From Cryptomeria japonica (taxonomy: Eukaryota; Streptophyta; Pinopsida; Cupressales; Cupressaceae), in the NCBI RefSeq assembly GCF_030272615.1, contig NC_081412.1, forward strand, positions 339,940,870-340,004,869: a stretch of DNA of 64,000 nt, read 5' to 3'. Of this stretch, positions 36,501-48,500 are shown piece after piece. Every line of letters starts with the position of its first letter. The stretch's first letter is position 1. Below the pieces are notes generated by a model that worked only from the letters and a program-made list of their open reading frames with translations, did no database searches and was not told the origin of the DNA. The translations under genes were made by a program, and so were the position numbers.

Positions 36501-39500
36501 AAAGAAATTTACAAACCCTACATAGTACAACACTACAACTACATACTACATACTACATACAAACATACAAAAGATTTTAAAAGAAAATGTAAAACTTTCA
36601 AAATAAATGAATGGAAAATGGAATTTTTGCATACAAGAAACAATCTTACCTCTTACAACAAGCTTGAAATGAGCTGCAAAGTCTTCCTATCCAACTCTTG
36701 ATGCACCAAATCCAAACACAATGCAGCTCCAATGTGACAAATTGAAGAAAACTTGAGCTTCCTCCTTGCTGATTTTTCTTCTATGCACCCTTGTTTTTCT
36801 TCCCAACTCACTTTACTCCTCCTTTTTTTGCAAGTGAATGAAATGAAGGTCACTTTTAGGGATAGGAGATTATTAACAAGAAAAAACAAAATTGAAAAAA
36901 CCTTGCAAACTAATTTTATTTTTTGTTTTTTAGTTGCCTTGACACCGGCCGAGTCTGGGGCTCGGGACTCACCGAGTTTGGCGAGTTTGAGCCAAACTCG
37001 CCAACTCGGCGAGTCTGGTGATTTTACTCGCCAGACTCGAACGAGTCCGAGTCTAAGTCCCTGGGACTCGCCGAGCATGACACGTACTCGGACTCGCCAA
37101 GTCTGGGCGAGTCCCGTTTCTATGGTCTATACAAACTTGTGAATACGAGCGATTCTCTTGAGCATGCCTTTGCAACTAAATCATCTTCTTTCAGCAGTCT
37201 CTAGCACCAACAGTATGGTCACCTGAACATTCACTACCTTGCTCAGCTTGTTCGGAAGGATCTTGTTCTTGGCTTACCTAAGATTCAGACTCAAAATCAC
37301 CGCGTCAGTGGAGCTTGACCGGCTAGAGAGCAGCACTAGACATCATTCAAAGATGGTGACTCATGGCAAGCCTCAAAGGTATTGTAGTTGGTTCATGCTT
37401 ATGTATGTGGTCCAACGAATACACCTTCTATTACTAATTGCAAGTATTTCTTACTTTTTTCTAATGATTTCAGTCATAAAATGTGGGTGTACTTTCTTAG
37501 ACAGAAATCAGATGTGTTTACTGTATTTTAGAAGTTTAAGGCCTTAGTAGAGAAAGAGTCTGGATGCCCTATTGTCACTCTTAGGTCAAATAATGGAGGG
37601 AAGTTTTGTTCTACTGCTTTCTCCAACTTCTGTGATATACATGGCATCAAACGCCAGTCAACAGAACAAAATTGTTGAACGTCGTAACCACACTATCACT
37701 GAAATGGCTAGGTCAATGTTGGAACACAAGAATGTTCCTAAGAAATATTGGGCACAAGTCGTATAACTACAGTCTATCTCCTGAATCAGTCTCCCACACA
37801 AGCTGTTAAGGGGAAGACTCTTGAGGAAGCTTGGACTGGTCGCAAACCGAAGATCAGTCATCTAAAAGTCTTTGGCTCTTTAGCATAGTATACACTGATT
37901 CCAAGTTGGATTCCAAGTGTCAAAAACTTATGTTCACAGGATACACTGACAACCACAAGGCTTACCGGTTGATTGATGTAGACACTGATCGTTTTATCTT
38001 CAGTCGTGATGTTGTCTTTGATGAAGAACGAGGACCTTTTCAGCTTTCCTCGTCTGAGAAGAATTCTGAGGATAAACCTTTGAAGGCTTCTGATTTGGGT
38101 GTATGTCTTCCATTTGGTTCACCTGATGGGAGGGATGATGCAAATTCTGAATTTGATGATGCACTACTTGAATTTCCTCCAGATGATGCTAATCTTCCAC
38201 CTATTTCACCTCCAGTTCCAGTTATTTCTCCTACATCTGATCTTGTCTCTTCTACTCTTCGGCCTAAATGGTGGGCTAAGACCATCGGTGATCTTTGTCT
38301 CGATGAGCTCATTGAGGGTAGATCTTCCAGAAACAAGAGCAAGAGGCAAAATACAATCAACTTTGCTCTCATGGCCAACATTCACAGTGTTTTTGAGCCC
38401 CAGACATATTCTGAAGCTAAAGGGATTCTTGAGTGGCAAAAGGCTATGGAAGCTGAACATCATAGTCTTCTAAAGAATAACACTTGGGTCCTCTTTGGTC
38501 TTCCTCCAGGGAAGAAGCCCATTAGCTGCAAATGGGTGTACAAAGTTAAGAACAAAGCTGGCGAAACCCTTGATAAGTACAAAGCTCATCTCGTTTCTCC
38601 AGGTTTCTCACAGAAGGAAGGCATTGACTATGAGGAGACTTTTGCTCCTACAGCCAAGATGAGTACCATTCATCTTGTCCTTGCCTTAGCAACTCAGTTT
38701 GGTTGGAAAGTCCATTAGATGGATGTTAAGAGTGCATTCCTCAACGGTTAGTTGCAAGAAGAGGTCTACATGACACAGCCTCTAGGGTTTAAGGTTGTTG
38801 GAAAAGAACAACAGGTGTGCAGACTGGTGAAAACACTCTATGGCCTGAAACAGGCTCCTCGGGCCTGGTACATCAAGATTGACAAGTACCTCATAGATAA
38901 TGGATTTCACATGAGTCCATCTAATTCTAATCTATATGTCAAAAACACTAGTAGTGATATTCTTCTCCTTGTTATTTATGTTGATAACCTGATTATCACT
39001 AGTAGTTTGGCAACTTTGATCGATCAAATCAAACAGAGTTTATGCCAATCTTTCGACATGACAAACTTGGGACTTCTCCACTATTGTTTAGGTGTTGAAG
39101 TTTGGGAGACTGAGGGTAGTATCTTCATATCTCAGTCAAAGTATGCTCATAGTCTGCTGGACACGTTTCGGATGCAAGACTGCAAACCTGCATCCACACC
39201 TACGGAGAAAGGGCTGAAGCTGACAGCCAAATTAGATTCACCTGTGGTGAATGAATCATCATTTAGGCAACTGGTGGGCAGTCTCATCTATCTTATTGCT
39301 ACTAGGCCTGATCTCAGTTTTGCAATGAGCTACATTTCACGCTTCATGACATCTCCAAAGGCTGATCATTGGATAGCAACGAAGCGTGTGTTGCGTTGTG
39401 TGAAGGGCACTTCTGATTTTTGGACTCCTGTACAACAGAAGTCATGATCCTAGACTCTCTGGTTACACAGACTCAGATTGGGCAGGTTTCGTTGATGACA

Positions 39501-42500
39501 GAAAATCAACATCTGGGTATGTTTTCAGTTTGGGCTCTAGTGCAGTCACATAGACTAGTAAGAAGCAGCAGGTGGTGGCTCTTTCCTCGAAAGAAGTTGA
39601 GTATCGAGGAACAATTAAGGCATCTTGTGAGGCAATTTGGCTTCAACATATGCTTTCAAACAGACAAATGTCTCAAGCAGGTCCTACCCCCCCTTTACTG
39701 TGACAATTAGGGGGTGCTCAAACTGGCCAAGAATCCGGTCTTCAACGAGAGAACCAAGCATGTTGAACTTCATTGTCACTTCATTCGGAAGTTGGTTGAC
39801 AGATCAGTTCAGTTGTTGTATGTTCCCACGGCGGATCAGATGGCAGATTTTTTCACCAAGTCTCTTAGCCCGCACAAGTTTGTAAAATTTAGGGGGCAAC
39901 TTGGTGTAGTTGATAGATTAACCATTAAGGGAGGATATTAGAATAATATCTTTTATGTTTATTTAATGATCAAGTATGAAACTTATTGTACATTTAGATA
40001 GTTTCTATTTTTCTTTAGTTTACGATTGTTTCTTGATTAGAAACATCATCTTCATGAATGCTATATGTACATATGAATTCTTTTAATAAAATCATTGCAC
40101 TATTTTGATTTGGAGCTATGGTTCATATGATCCTATCAACACATTTAATTTGATTGATTTGGTCATTTATCCATTGCTAGATAAAAGTTTTGGATAGAGG
40201 GATTTCACCTACCTAGATTGTACAAACTGGATTGTAATTGAAACTTTGAAAACTATTAGCATCTAATTATTAAGTGAACATTATAAATTAACAACAATAA
40301 TCCATATTTGACAATTCATGGGATAAGCTCTCAATTTTATTTGATCTCTATATCTCTATGCTATTGAAATGCATTTAAATTTCAAAAACGAAAAGTTTGT
40401 CCCTTTTTCTATATTTTTTTACGTTTATTCTAAAATTTGATTTTTTTTCCAATTTTTCCCCGTTTAAATCTTGAGGTTTTTAAAAACTCTCATACTTTTG
40501 GTTTGTAAACTTGTAATGTCCCCTTTTCGGAGAACACTAAATCTTGCCCACCATACTTACAAAATTATTGCAGGTGAAGTATTATTAGTCTGTTGTGGTA
40601 ATTTGGACAGATTCAATTCAATGTTGTTTCCCTCTTTGAAAGCTGAATGCTGCCCTCTTGGATGAGTACTATTGCTGAATGGTTTGATCTGTATTTGATT
40701 GCTTAAGATTCTTTGCTTTCTTAGGAAAATTGATATTAATTATATTGATCTTCTACATTGATTGGTAAGTCCCTTTCAATGCATTGAATGAATTCTGCTT
40801 TATACTTTATTGGAGGGGTCACCACCTTTCATAAGAATTGAGTCACCACTTTTCATTGCTGCCCTTGAGATTGATATATTATTCCCCAAATTGATCTCCC
40901 CTTTTTTATCTCCTCCTCAAATGAAAATTTCTCCCCTTTATATCTTCCAATGTGAGGAAGAGTCACGCCTCTTCATAATGGTCACAACCTTTCACAATTA
41001 CCACCCTTTCGAAAGGGTCACAACCCTTCATCATTGCTGCCCCTTTGAAAAAGTCACTTCCTTATCTTCTTCCCATAAATGCTTCCTTAATTCCTTTGCT
41101 CCCTTCTTACTTCCTTCATCCCTTTATTTCCCCCAACGAAGTTCTCTTTTCTCCCTTTTATATCTCATGTTTGAGAGGGTCACAACTTTTCACTTCATGC
41201 CTTTTGACCAGACATTAGACTTAACTAAATTTTATCATTTATTAATTAATCCTATTTCCACAAGGGGACATTACAAAACTTTTCCCAAAATGTTTTTTGC
41301 TACTATGGGTATTGAACCCCACTTATATTGATAAAAAACAAAACAAAATTAATATTAACTTCAAAAAATTTCCTAAATAATAAATAATATTAAAATTAGA
41401 TATACAAAATCCACTTACAATATTTATGAAAAATATCCAGCTTGAGTTTGGCCTATGACCATTCAACAAGAATGATGAAACAGCAAAATAATGCAGAGTT
41501 AATATGATTTGCACCCTCCTATCAGCAGCAGGCAGTAAGTATATTGCAAATTCCTAAGGCTTAAGCCTTCATAGAATCGCGATTCCACAAAGTACAGCGG
41601 CATCCACAAATAAAAGTATCTTCCAAATTACAGCTAGCTAAATGTTTAGTACAGTAGCCAAAGAAAAACTTCCTAAGATATTAACTTGCACTTGAAAATC
41701 ACACAATGTTCTTTCTCATCAATAGCATTCAAAATATATAATGATACTTGTTGCATTGATTTAAGGAATGGTACAGCTATAAGGTATGGTTACCATAGAT
41801 AAGATAAGATAAATTTATTAATGTCCAACAAATGACCACAAACGGGGTCAAAGGGACTGCCGAAACGAGCACAAGGGCCCAACCCACAGCAAGGGCACCA
41901 AACGGTACCCGAATAAAAACAAAGCCAAAGCAGCGGGAAACAAAAAGAACCACAAAACCAGAAAAAGGGGGGGGCAGGGTTCTAACAGGGAAACCCGAAC
42001 CCCCTTAAGAAACTTGAGCCGCCAAGAAGAACCCCCGAATAGAAGGGTAAGTCATGGAATGAGCAGGAGCTTCGTGCCGCCTCTGAGAAGTCCTGGAAGA
42101 GGAAGGCCGATGCTGAAAAGAGTCCCTCCGGGGCTTCACGGATCTAGAATGACTGGAAGGAGGGCTAAACTGCCGCTTGGTACCATGAGCCAAAGGGAGC
42201 CCAATGAAGAAGGAGGTGATAAGCTGACAAGAGTGTGAGTGCGCAGGAGGTTGACGCTGAAGAGAACTGTCCTGAAGCCTGGTGGCCTCCTGAAGATAAA
42301 GGGCAAGGCACCTCCGATCCCTGAATCTGAAAAAGTGGAGAGGTCCTAAGTGTCTCTAAAAAGGCAATAGAATCCCCCACAGATCTCGTAATAGATAGGG
42401 CAAGGGAATATGAAGTGCTCCTCCGACTCGGTCTCTCCAATGCTGCATAACTGGCAGATCATGTCCTTTCTGTCAAGCTGGTGATCAGTCTCAATGTGGA

Positions 42501-45500
42501 GCCTGTGAGAACCCACCCGAAAGGAACCGAGGGGGATCCTAAGGGAATGGGACCAATGGTGGGATAAGTAAGAAGGGTGGGCAATGAGCCCATCCTTCAT
42601 CTCAAGGAAGTGGTCCATGTAGAAAGCCATCTTGGAGCAAAGGCCCCCATGGGGGTTGACCCAAGAGAATGATATATATCGAAAGCTGAATAAAGAAACC
42701 TCCAAATATAATAACAGTGATGGTACAGTTAGGCCAGTAAAATAAAGATTCACCACTAAAATAGAAATGAAAATATGACATTTTAGAAATCATTTGAACT
42801 ATATATTGAAATAAATCTTCAACTCACTAAAAAACCCTATCACAACTGAAACTAGAATACTACAATTTTTCCACACAAATGTGACTCCTTAGTGGAACCA
42901 CCTCAACTAGAAACCAAGAAGCTTTTTGTCCTCCAAATTTTTGCACCAAAGGGCTCTCATTCTCAGATGTGGAGATGAACAAAATGCTCGAGCTCTAAAA
43001 TAGGTTTTGATTAAAATACCAATGAATACCTTTGTCCCTTCAAAAATTTCCTTTTATAGTCACTCCTTTTAATCTCAATTTATCTTTTCCCACCTAAAAC
43101 TATCTCCAAAGGTGTTCAAAAACACTTTTTAATACTATACATTTGGCCCATATCAATAAAGACAATAATATTTAACTTTTAAGTCATCCCTTTTATAAAA
43201 TTATAGGATCACTTCAAAAATTATTATTAAATTATTTTTCCCTGTCTGTATCCCTTAGTCTACAGAAAATAAGAAATAGGCTGTGGGTCTCCAAGGTAAA
43301 TTAATTCTGAAACGAGCACATGAAAATTTGGCTCACATTTGTTCCTGGTGTGCTTACAAAAATAAAAAATAAAAATCGTAGAATTCTTATTAAAATGTGT
43401 ACTTTCATTAGCAATTTCTGGCTGTTCATGGCAGTCTTCATCGTAAACTTCAAATACACAGTATAAAATTCTGAAATAAAAATAAATGTTGTATTTTGGA
43501 AAGAGGTGTTCAGATTTCAATTTAAACAAAGAACAGAATTATTTTGAAGAAATATTCAAAACGAGAACAATATTATGTAACAAGGCTGAATATTACCTTG
43601 AACAGAGGAAAATCAAGAGTCAAAGTCTCATACTCTCCTCCCTCTCCACAAACGTTTATTCCATATAATCTGCTTATGATAATAGAAGGATTAAGAATTG
43701 AAACCTTCAAAAGCTTCATTAGCAATTGAAATGTTCTAGTCAACAGTCAACACCAACATGCCAGAGAAAATATCAATGCCCTCTCAAACAAATAAGAACA
43801 GGACTAGTGGCATACATATCTGAATTCAAGGGAAAAGAATCCTGGAGTATGCTCAAAATGAAAAACATAAAGAAAGCTATGTAGCACTTCTAAACTTCAT
43901 TTAGTATCAATGTAATATATAGCATACTCTTTCAAATGCAGAAGGTGAGGCTGCATGGTAGCAAGATCACTGCCTAGATGCCTTTTAGGATCCAAACCAA
44001 TGGCAGCAACCTAATACAGTGTCCAAACTCATATTAGTGTGTACCGTGGCTCTAAAATTTTTAAAGTTATCTTAGAAGTACTTACAACTTGAAGAAGAAT
44101 AATGCTACCTCTAACCAGTGACTAAGTTAAAAACAATAGAATGTTTGATCTTGTTTTCACCTTTACAAGGATAGCCTCAATCCCCTTTTCAACCTGCATA
44201 TACCAAAAAGCATGCAAAATCGTTTTTAATCTGACCAACAATATAGCATATGTAAAAATACAAGGGGCAAACAATAGGATTTGTCAAATTTAAATGAATT
44301 GTATTTTCTTTTGAGAATCAATGTTGACAGAAAAATGCATAAGCTCAAGAAGGTGGTAAGTCAATCAAATGCATTCATTCGATAAATGCAGATAGCAATA
44401 GAATCACACATAATAAAGTAAATATTAAAATCATCCACAATAGAAAAAATGCAAAATCACTTAATTGTAAACATGTATAGAAGAATCACATGACATGAAG
44501 AACACAGCATGAAGAACTGATCAGTCCTTTTCATTATCAACAACAACCAAATTTAAATGAATTGTATTTTCTTTTGAGAATCAATGTTGACAGAAAAATG
44601 CATAAGCTCAAGAAGGTGGTAAGTCAATCAAATGCAGATAGCAATAGAATCACACATAATAAAGTAAATATTAAAATCATCCACAATAGAAAAAATGCAA
44701 AATCACTTAATTGTAAACATGTATAGAAGAATCACATGACATGAAGAACACAGCATGGAGAGCTGATCAGTCCTTTTCATTATCAACAACAACTTTATGT
44801 AGAATAATATCAGACCAGACCATGATGACAATGATGGGAATACATACACAGTCCAATGTATTCAACACACAAATATTATTGTCCAGCTCTAAGTTTGATG
44901 GTTGCGCACCTTGAAGAAATTACCATACTCAACAAAAAATTGACCCATTTTGAATATATGATTGCCTAAAATAACAGTACATCACTGCACTATCTTAAGA
45001 AAATTCATCTTTCAATGAATAAGCATACACCCAAATATGCTGTCTACATGTATCTCCCTCAATTGAACAGTCATCCTTGACCAGTGCCTTGCATGAGGTG
45101 TAAAGCAAGAGAATTAGTGCCAGCATGAAATGCAGAGGTCTTAGGCAAGGTGGCACGAAACGTAGAAAGAGTAGAGATTGAAGAGATTGAAGGTGGAAGG
45201 TGGCACTCTAGTCACCCAATGACTCTGAATTGAAGAAGATAACGAGCTTCCTTCATATGTAGCCAACTCATTCATGTTAAATAGTTGTCCCACCACTAAC
45301 TTAGCAATGATATATTGCTCATTGATCTTTGCATCTGAATCTTCTTCGATGCATTGTGTGTAATGTCCCCTTTTTCGCAGACATGGATTTTTGGAGGATT
45401 AGCCTATTATATGGCCCTCGTAGGCTAATGAGGTTGGTGAGAGGGTCTTTTGAGGGTTGTGGCATCTCCAGTGCTCAGAGTATTGTGGATTTGGCCTTCG

Positions 45501-48500
45501 TTCGACTTCATTTGGACTCCGTTTGCCATACTTACTATTTATAATAAGTCGGAAGTAATAGAGATGGACCCTTTCTATTTTTAGAAAGTGTATTTGGTCA
45601 CATAGGGAATTAAGAGGAGAGACTACTACTTCAGACGGCACGTTAGTATATGGTGTATTTAAGGAGATGTTAATATTATTGTGACCAAATTAATATTAAT
45701 TCATTAAATGGTTAATTATAAAGTTATAAATAACTTTATAATAAATCAATTAAGTTGAGGGTCTAAGCATCATGAAGAGGGGGACCAAATATTAATTAAT
45801 TTAAGAGCTCATTTTCCAAAGTTTGGTGACATGATTATTAATTGCAAGTTATATTATTTAATATCATCAAATGCTTTATTGAGGAATTCGAACTTATTTG
45901 GAGAATATAAAAGGACTTTGGTGAAAATCGATTCATTTCTTGACTTGTCATTTTGAGGAGATTGATTGAAGTTTTGAGCTCTGGAAAGAAGGCGAGGGTT
46001 CTTGCAGGTTTCAGAGTTTTGGCATTTCGAGAACGTTCATTCTTCAGTGTTGCAGCCTCATGAATTGGTGAAAGATCCAGTGAGTTTGGCTTCAGGAGAA
46101 TTCGCTTCATCCAGGAGTCAATATTGAGCAGATTGGTGACAAATTTTCAGAGTTAGTACTCAGTTTTGGTTCAGATTTAATGGTGTAATTGGTGCTGAGC
46201 AAACAAGGAGGCATTGGCAGCCGAATCAAGATTGTACGACCTGCACATAGGCAGCCATAGCTGCAGCAAGAAGAGGGTTTCAGCTAGGTACAATTTCCAC
46301 AGAAGAGGTTTCCAAAAATTCTGAAAATATTGAGGAAGAGGGCAGCTAGCTGCAAGTAAGACACCAGCACTTCATGCATGAACAAGTTACAACGATTCTT
46401 GAGGATTTCGACCCATTCCTAAGTTGCTTTTTGGCTGGAATTAATAGGGACAACAATTGATTACAAATCGGGTATGCTTGTGACTATCAATGTTATAGAA
46501 ATTAATGAAATAGAGATTCAATAATGCCTCTTCTCTAAATTTCTTGAATGATCATATTAGTTTCCAGATTTCAGAATTTATTAGAAGTTTATGTGCATTG
46601 CTTTTTCATTATCATATATCCACAAAACACAAAAAAAATTACAAAACTCCAAAAACAAATCAAAGACAATCAGCGATACCATTATCCTTCATTGAAAATC
46701 AGTGTTTGGAAGACAAGGGGTCTTTACATTGTGTTCCAAATCATTGGCCTTAAATAGCTTCTTCAATTCTGCCTCACTGTTATGGGCATTAACAAACTCT
46801 AACTCCGGCTTAAAATGCTTTGATGGAAGTAGCCTCATATTGTTTCTTTCCTTTCCATCTTACTCTTGGAAACTCCTCAACTATGTCTCTCTTGAAATGG
46901 ACTGGTACTTGATCTCATTATAATGTTTCTTCAACCACTATATTGTTAACATTCACTTGAGTGTTTTTCTATTATTTTCTTCTTTCAACCTATTGAAGAG
47001 CTCAGCAATTTTTTTTAAAAACACTTGCTCTTATTGCTTATTCTTTTTCTTCTCGGTCAGTTATATCTTTGTATATTGCCATACCTCAAGCAGATTAATT
47101 TAGTTCAACTAAAAACTTATATCCTAGATAGTCTCCCATTAGGACTTCTCACAATTAGCAAAATCGACCTCATGATTTGTGTTGCAGATGTAGTCTTCAA
47201 CTTGTTCCTTCTTCCTATACCTGCCATACAGACAGGTCTTCTCAAAAACTCTTCATTTATGTCTCTCCCACTACTATGTGATTGAAATGTCGCCTTAATT
47301 AATATCTTAGGGTTTGGGGACTATTTGCTTAGAACTCCAGTTTCAAAAAGGCTTCTTTCTAGTAAAACACTATGCAAGAATTAGATTGTCGACCAAACTT
47401 GTATAAGGATGACCACTGTATAAGTCTTGCTTGTGGAACTGATATGCACATGGAATGTAATGAGAAAAGATCCAAATATGTTGATATGTTTTGAATGCAA
47501 TATAATCTGATGTACAAGATATGACGTATCTTTTCTATATGAATCTCATATTATGCAAGATTAAGATTATATCTATATCGATGCCTTGATCAACTGTTAT
47601 CTCTGATATCCTCTTGAAATATATGTAAAGTATATTGTCAAACAATTCTTTGATATGATCCTTGATGATGATATAAGCCAATCGATCAGAAAGTAGTGTG
47701 CTGATTGCTGCTTCAGATCCCTGTCAAACTAAATTCTGCTTTCAATAATGGTTTGATGGGGTGTTGACTATCATTGTTTCAGATATTTAATTCCTCTTGC
47801 TTACAATAATTGTGAACCTTATTGGATCAGAGGGAAAACAGACACGTGAATCTGTAGTTGGTGGGATTACTGTTGTTTCTGATTTGTATCTATCTTGATG
47901 GTACAAAGTTATCCTTAATACGTCATCTCTGACTGATGTCTCTATGCATGTGCGCTCTTATGTTGTCAATGGTGGATCGGTACCACCCTCCTTGGTTGTA
48001 GTACGGCTCCTTGAGCGCTGCAAATATGTAGTTATGTATGACTATGATCAATGCTTATCCCGTTGATCTTCTGTGGTATTGATATTGCTCCTTATTGAAT
48101 ATCTCATGGGAATGTATGAATAAGAAAAAAATAATAATTAAGTGATCGATGATGCTTTTGGGGGAGTGGTAGATGTCCCGTACATAACTCTAGAAGAGAC
48201 ATGAATGAAGAGTTTCCACCCCAATGTCGAATCATATCTCTTCTTAGTTACTAGCAACATTAATTAATTATCCATTATTTACTGATCAACTTTAGTTCTC
48301 CCTTTCTGGAACAGTGATAGTCCTGATTTGACTATTAAATCTTCCCCACGATTATTCCATAGTAGCCAGCAGTGTAAAGAATACTTTGCAGCACCATAAG
48401 CTTCAATATATATTATTATTCATTATAATTTAGTAATTCATGACAATCTTGGCTGATGTCTTTGTGCTCTATGTTCTCCATATGATATTGGGAATATCAA

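Larger units (their letters stand above)
30795..40099 (+). mobile_element. Copia element with short LTRs, split by a hAT transposon
   Basis: LTRs at 30795-30957 and 39936-40099 (about 163 bp, roughly six substitutions and one indel apart) are flanked by the 5-bp duplication CTATT (30790-30794 and 40100-40104). A tRNA-iMet primer site TGGTATCAGAG is at 30969 and a polypurine tract AAGGGAGGA ends near 39935. Without the 4.1-kb hAT insertion the element is about 5.2 kb. The order gag, protease, integrase, reverse transcriptase, RNase H is Copia type. It lies antisense to DPH6. Confidence 0.93.
13123..43596 (-). other. Giant DPH6 intron, 30.5 kb
   Basis: It is bounded by donor GTAATATT at 43596 and acceptor CACCCTTGCAG at 13123. 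It holds a LINE, a SINE, two non-autonomous hAT elements, a TRIM in a solo LTR, a Copia element split by a hAT, a further solo LTR and a LINE fragment. The intron identity is inferred from exact phase continuity of the flanking exons. Confidence 0.85.

Noticed and set aside
40810-41331. 173-codon open frame
   Set aside because: It crosses the right end of a well-bounded solo LTR and shows only Phe/Leu/Ser-rich low complexity.
44285-44792. CRISPR-like or regulatory repeat array
   Set aside because: Only two long copies with no spacers, in plant intronic DNA; a plain tandem duplication.
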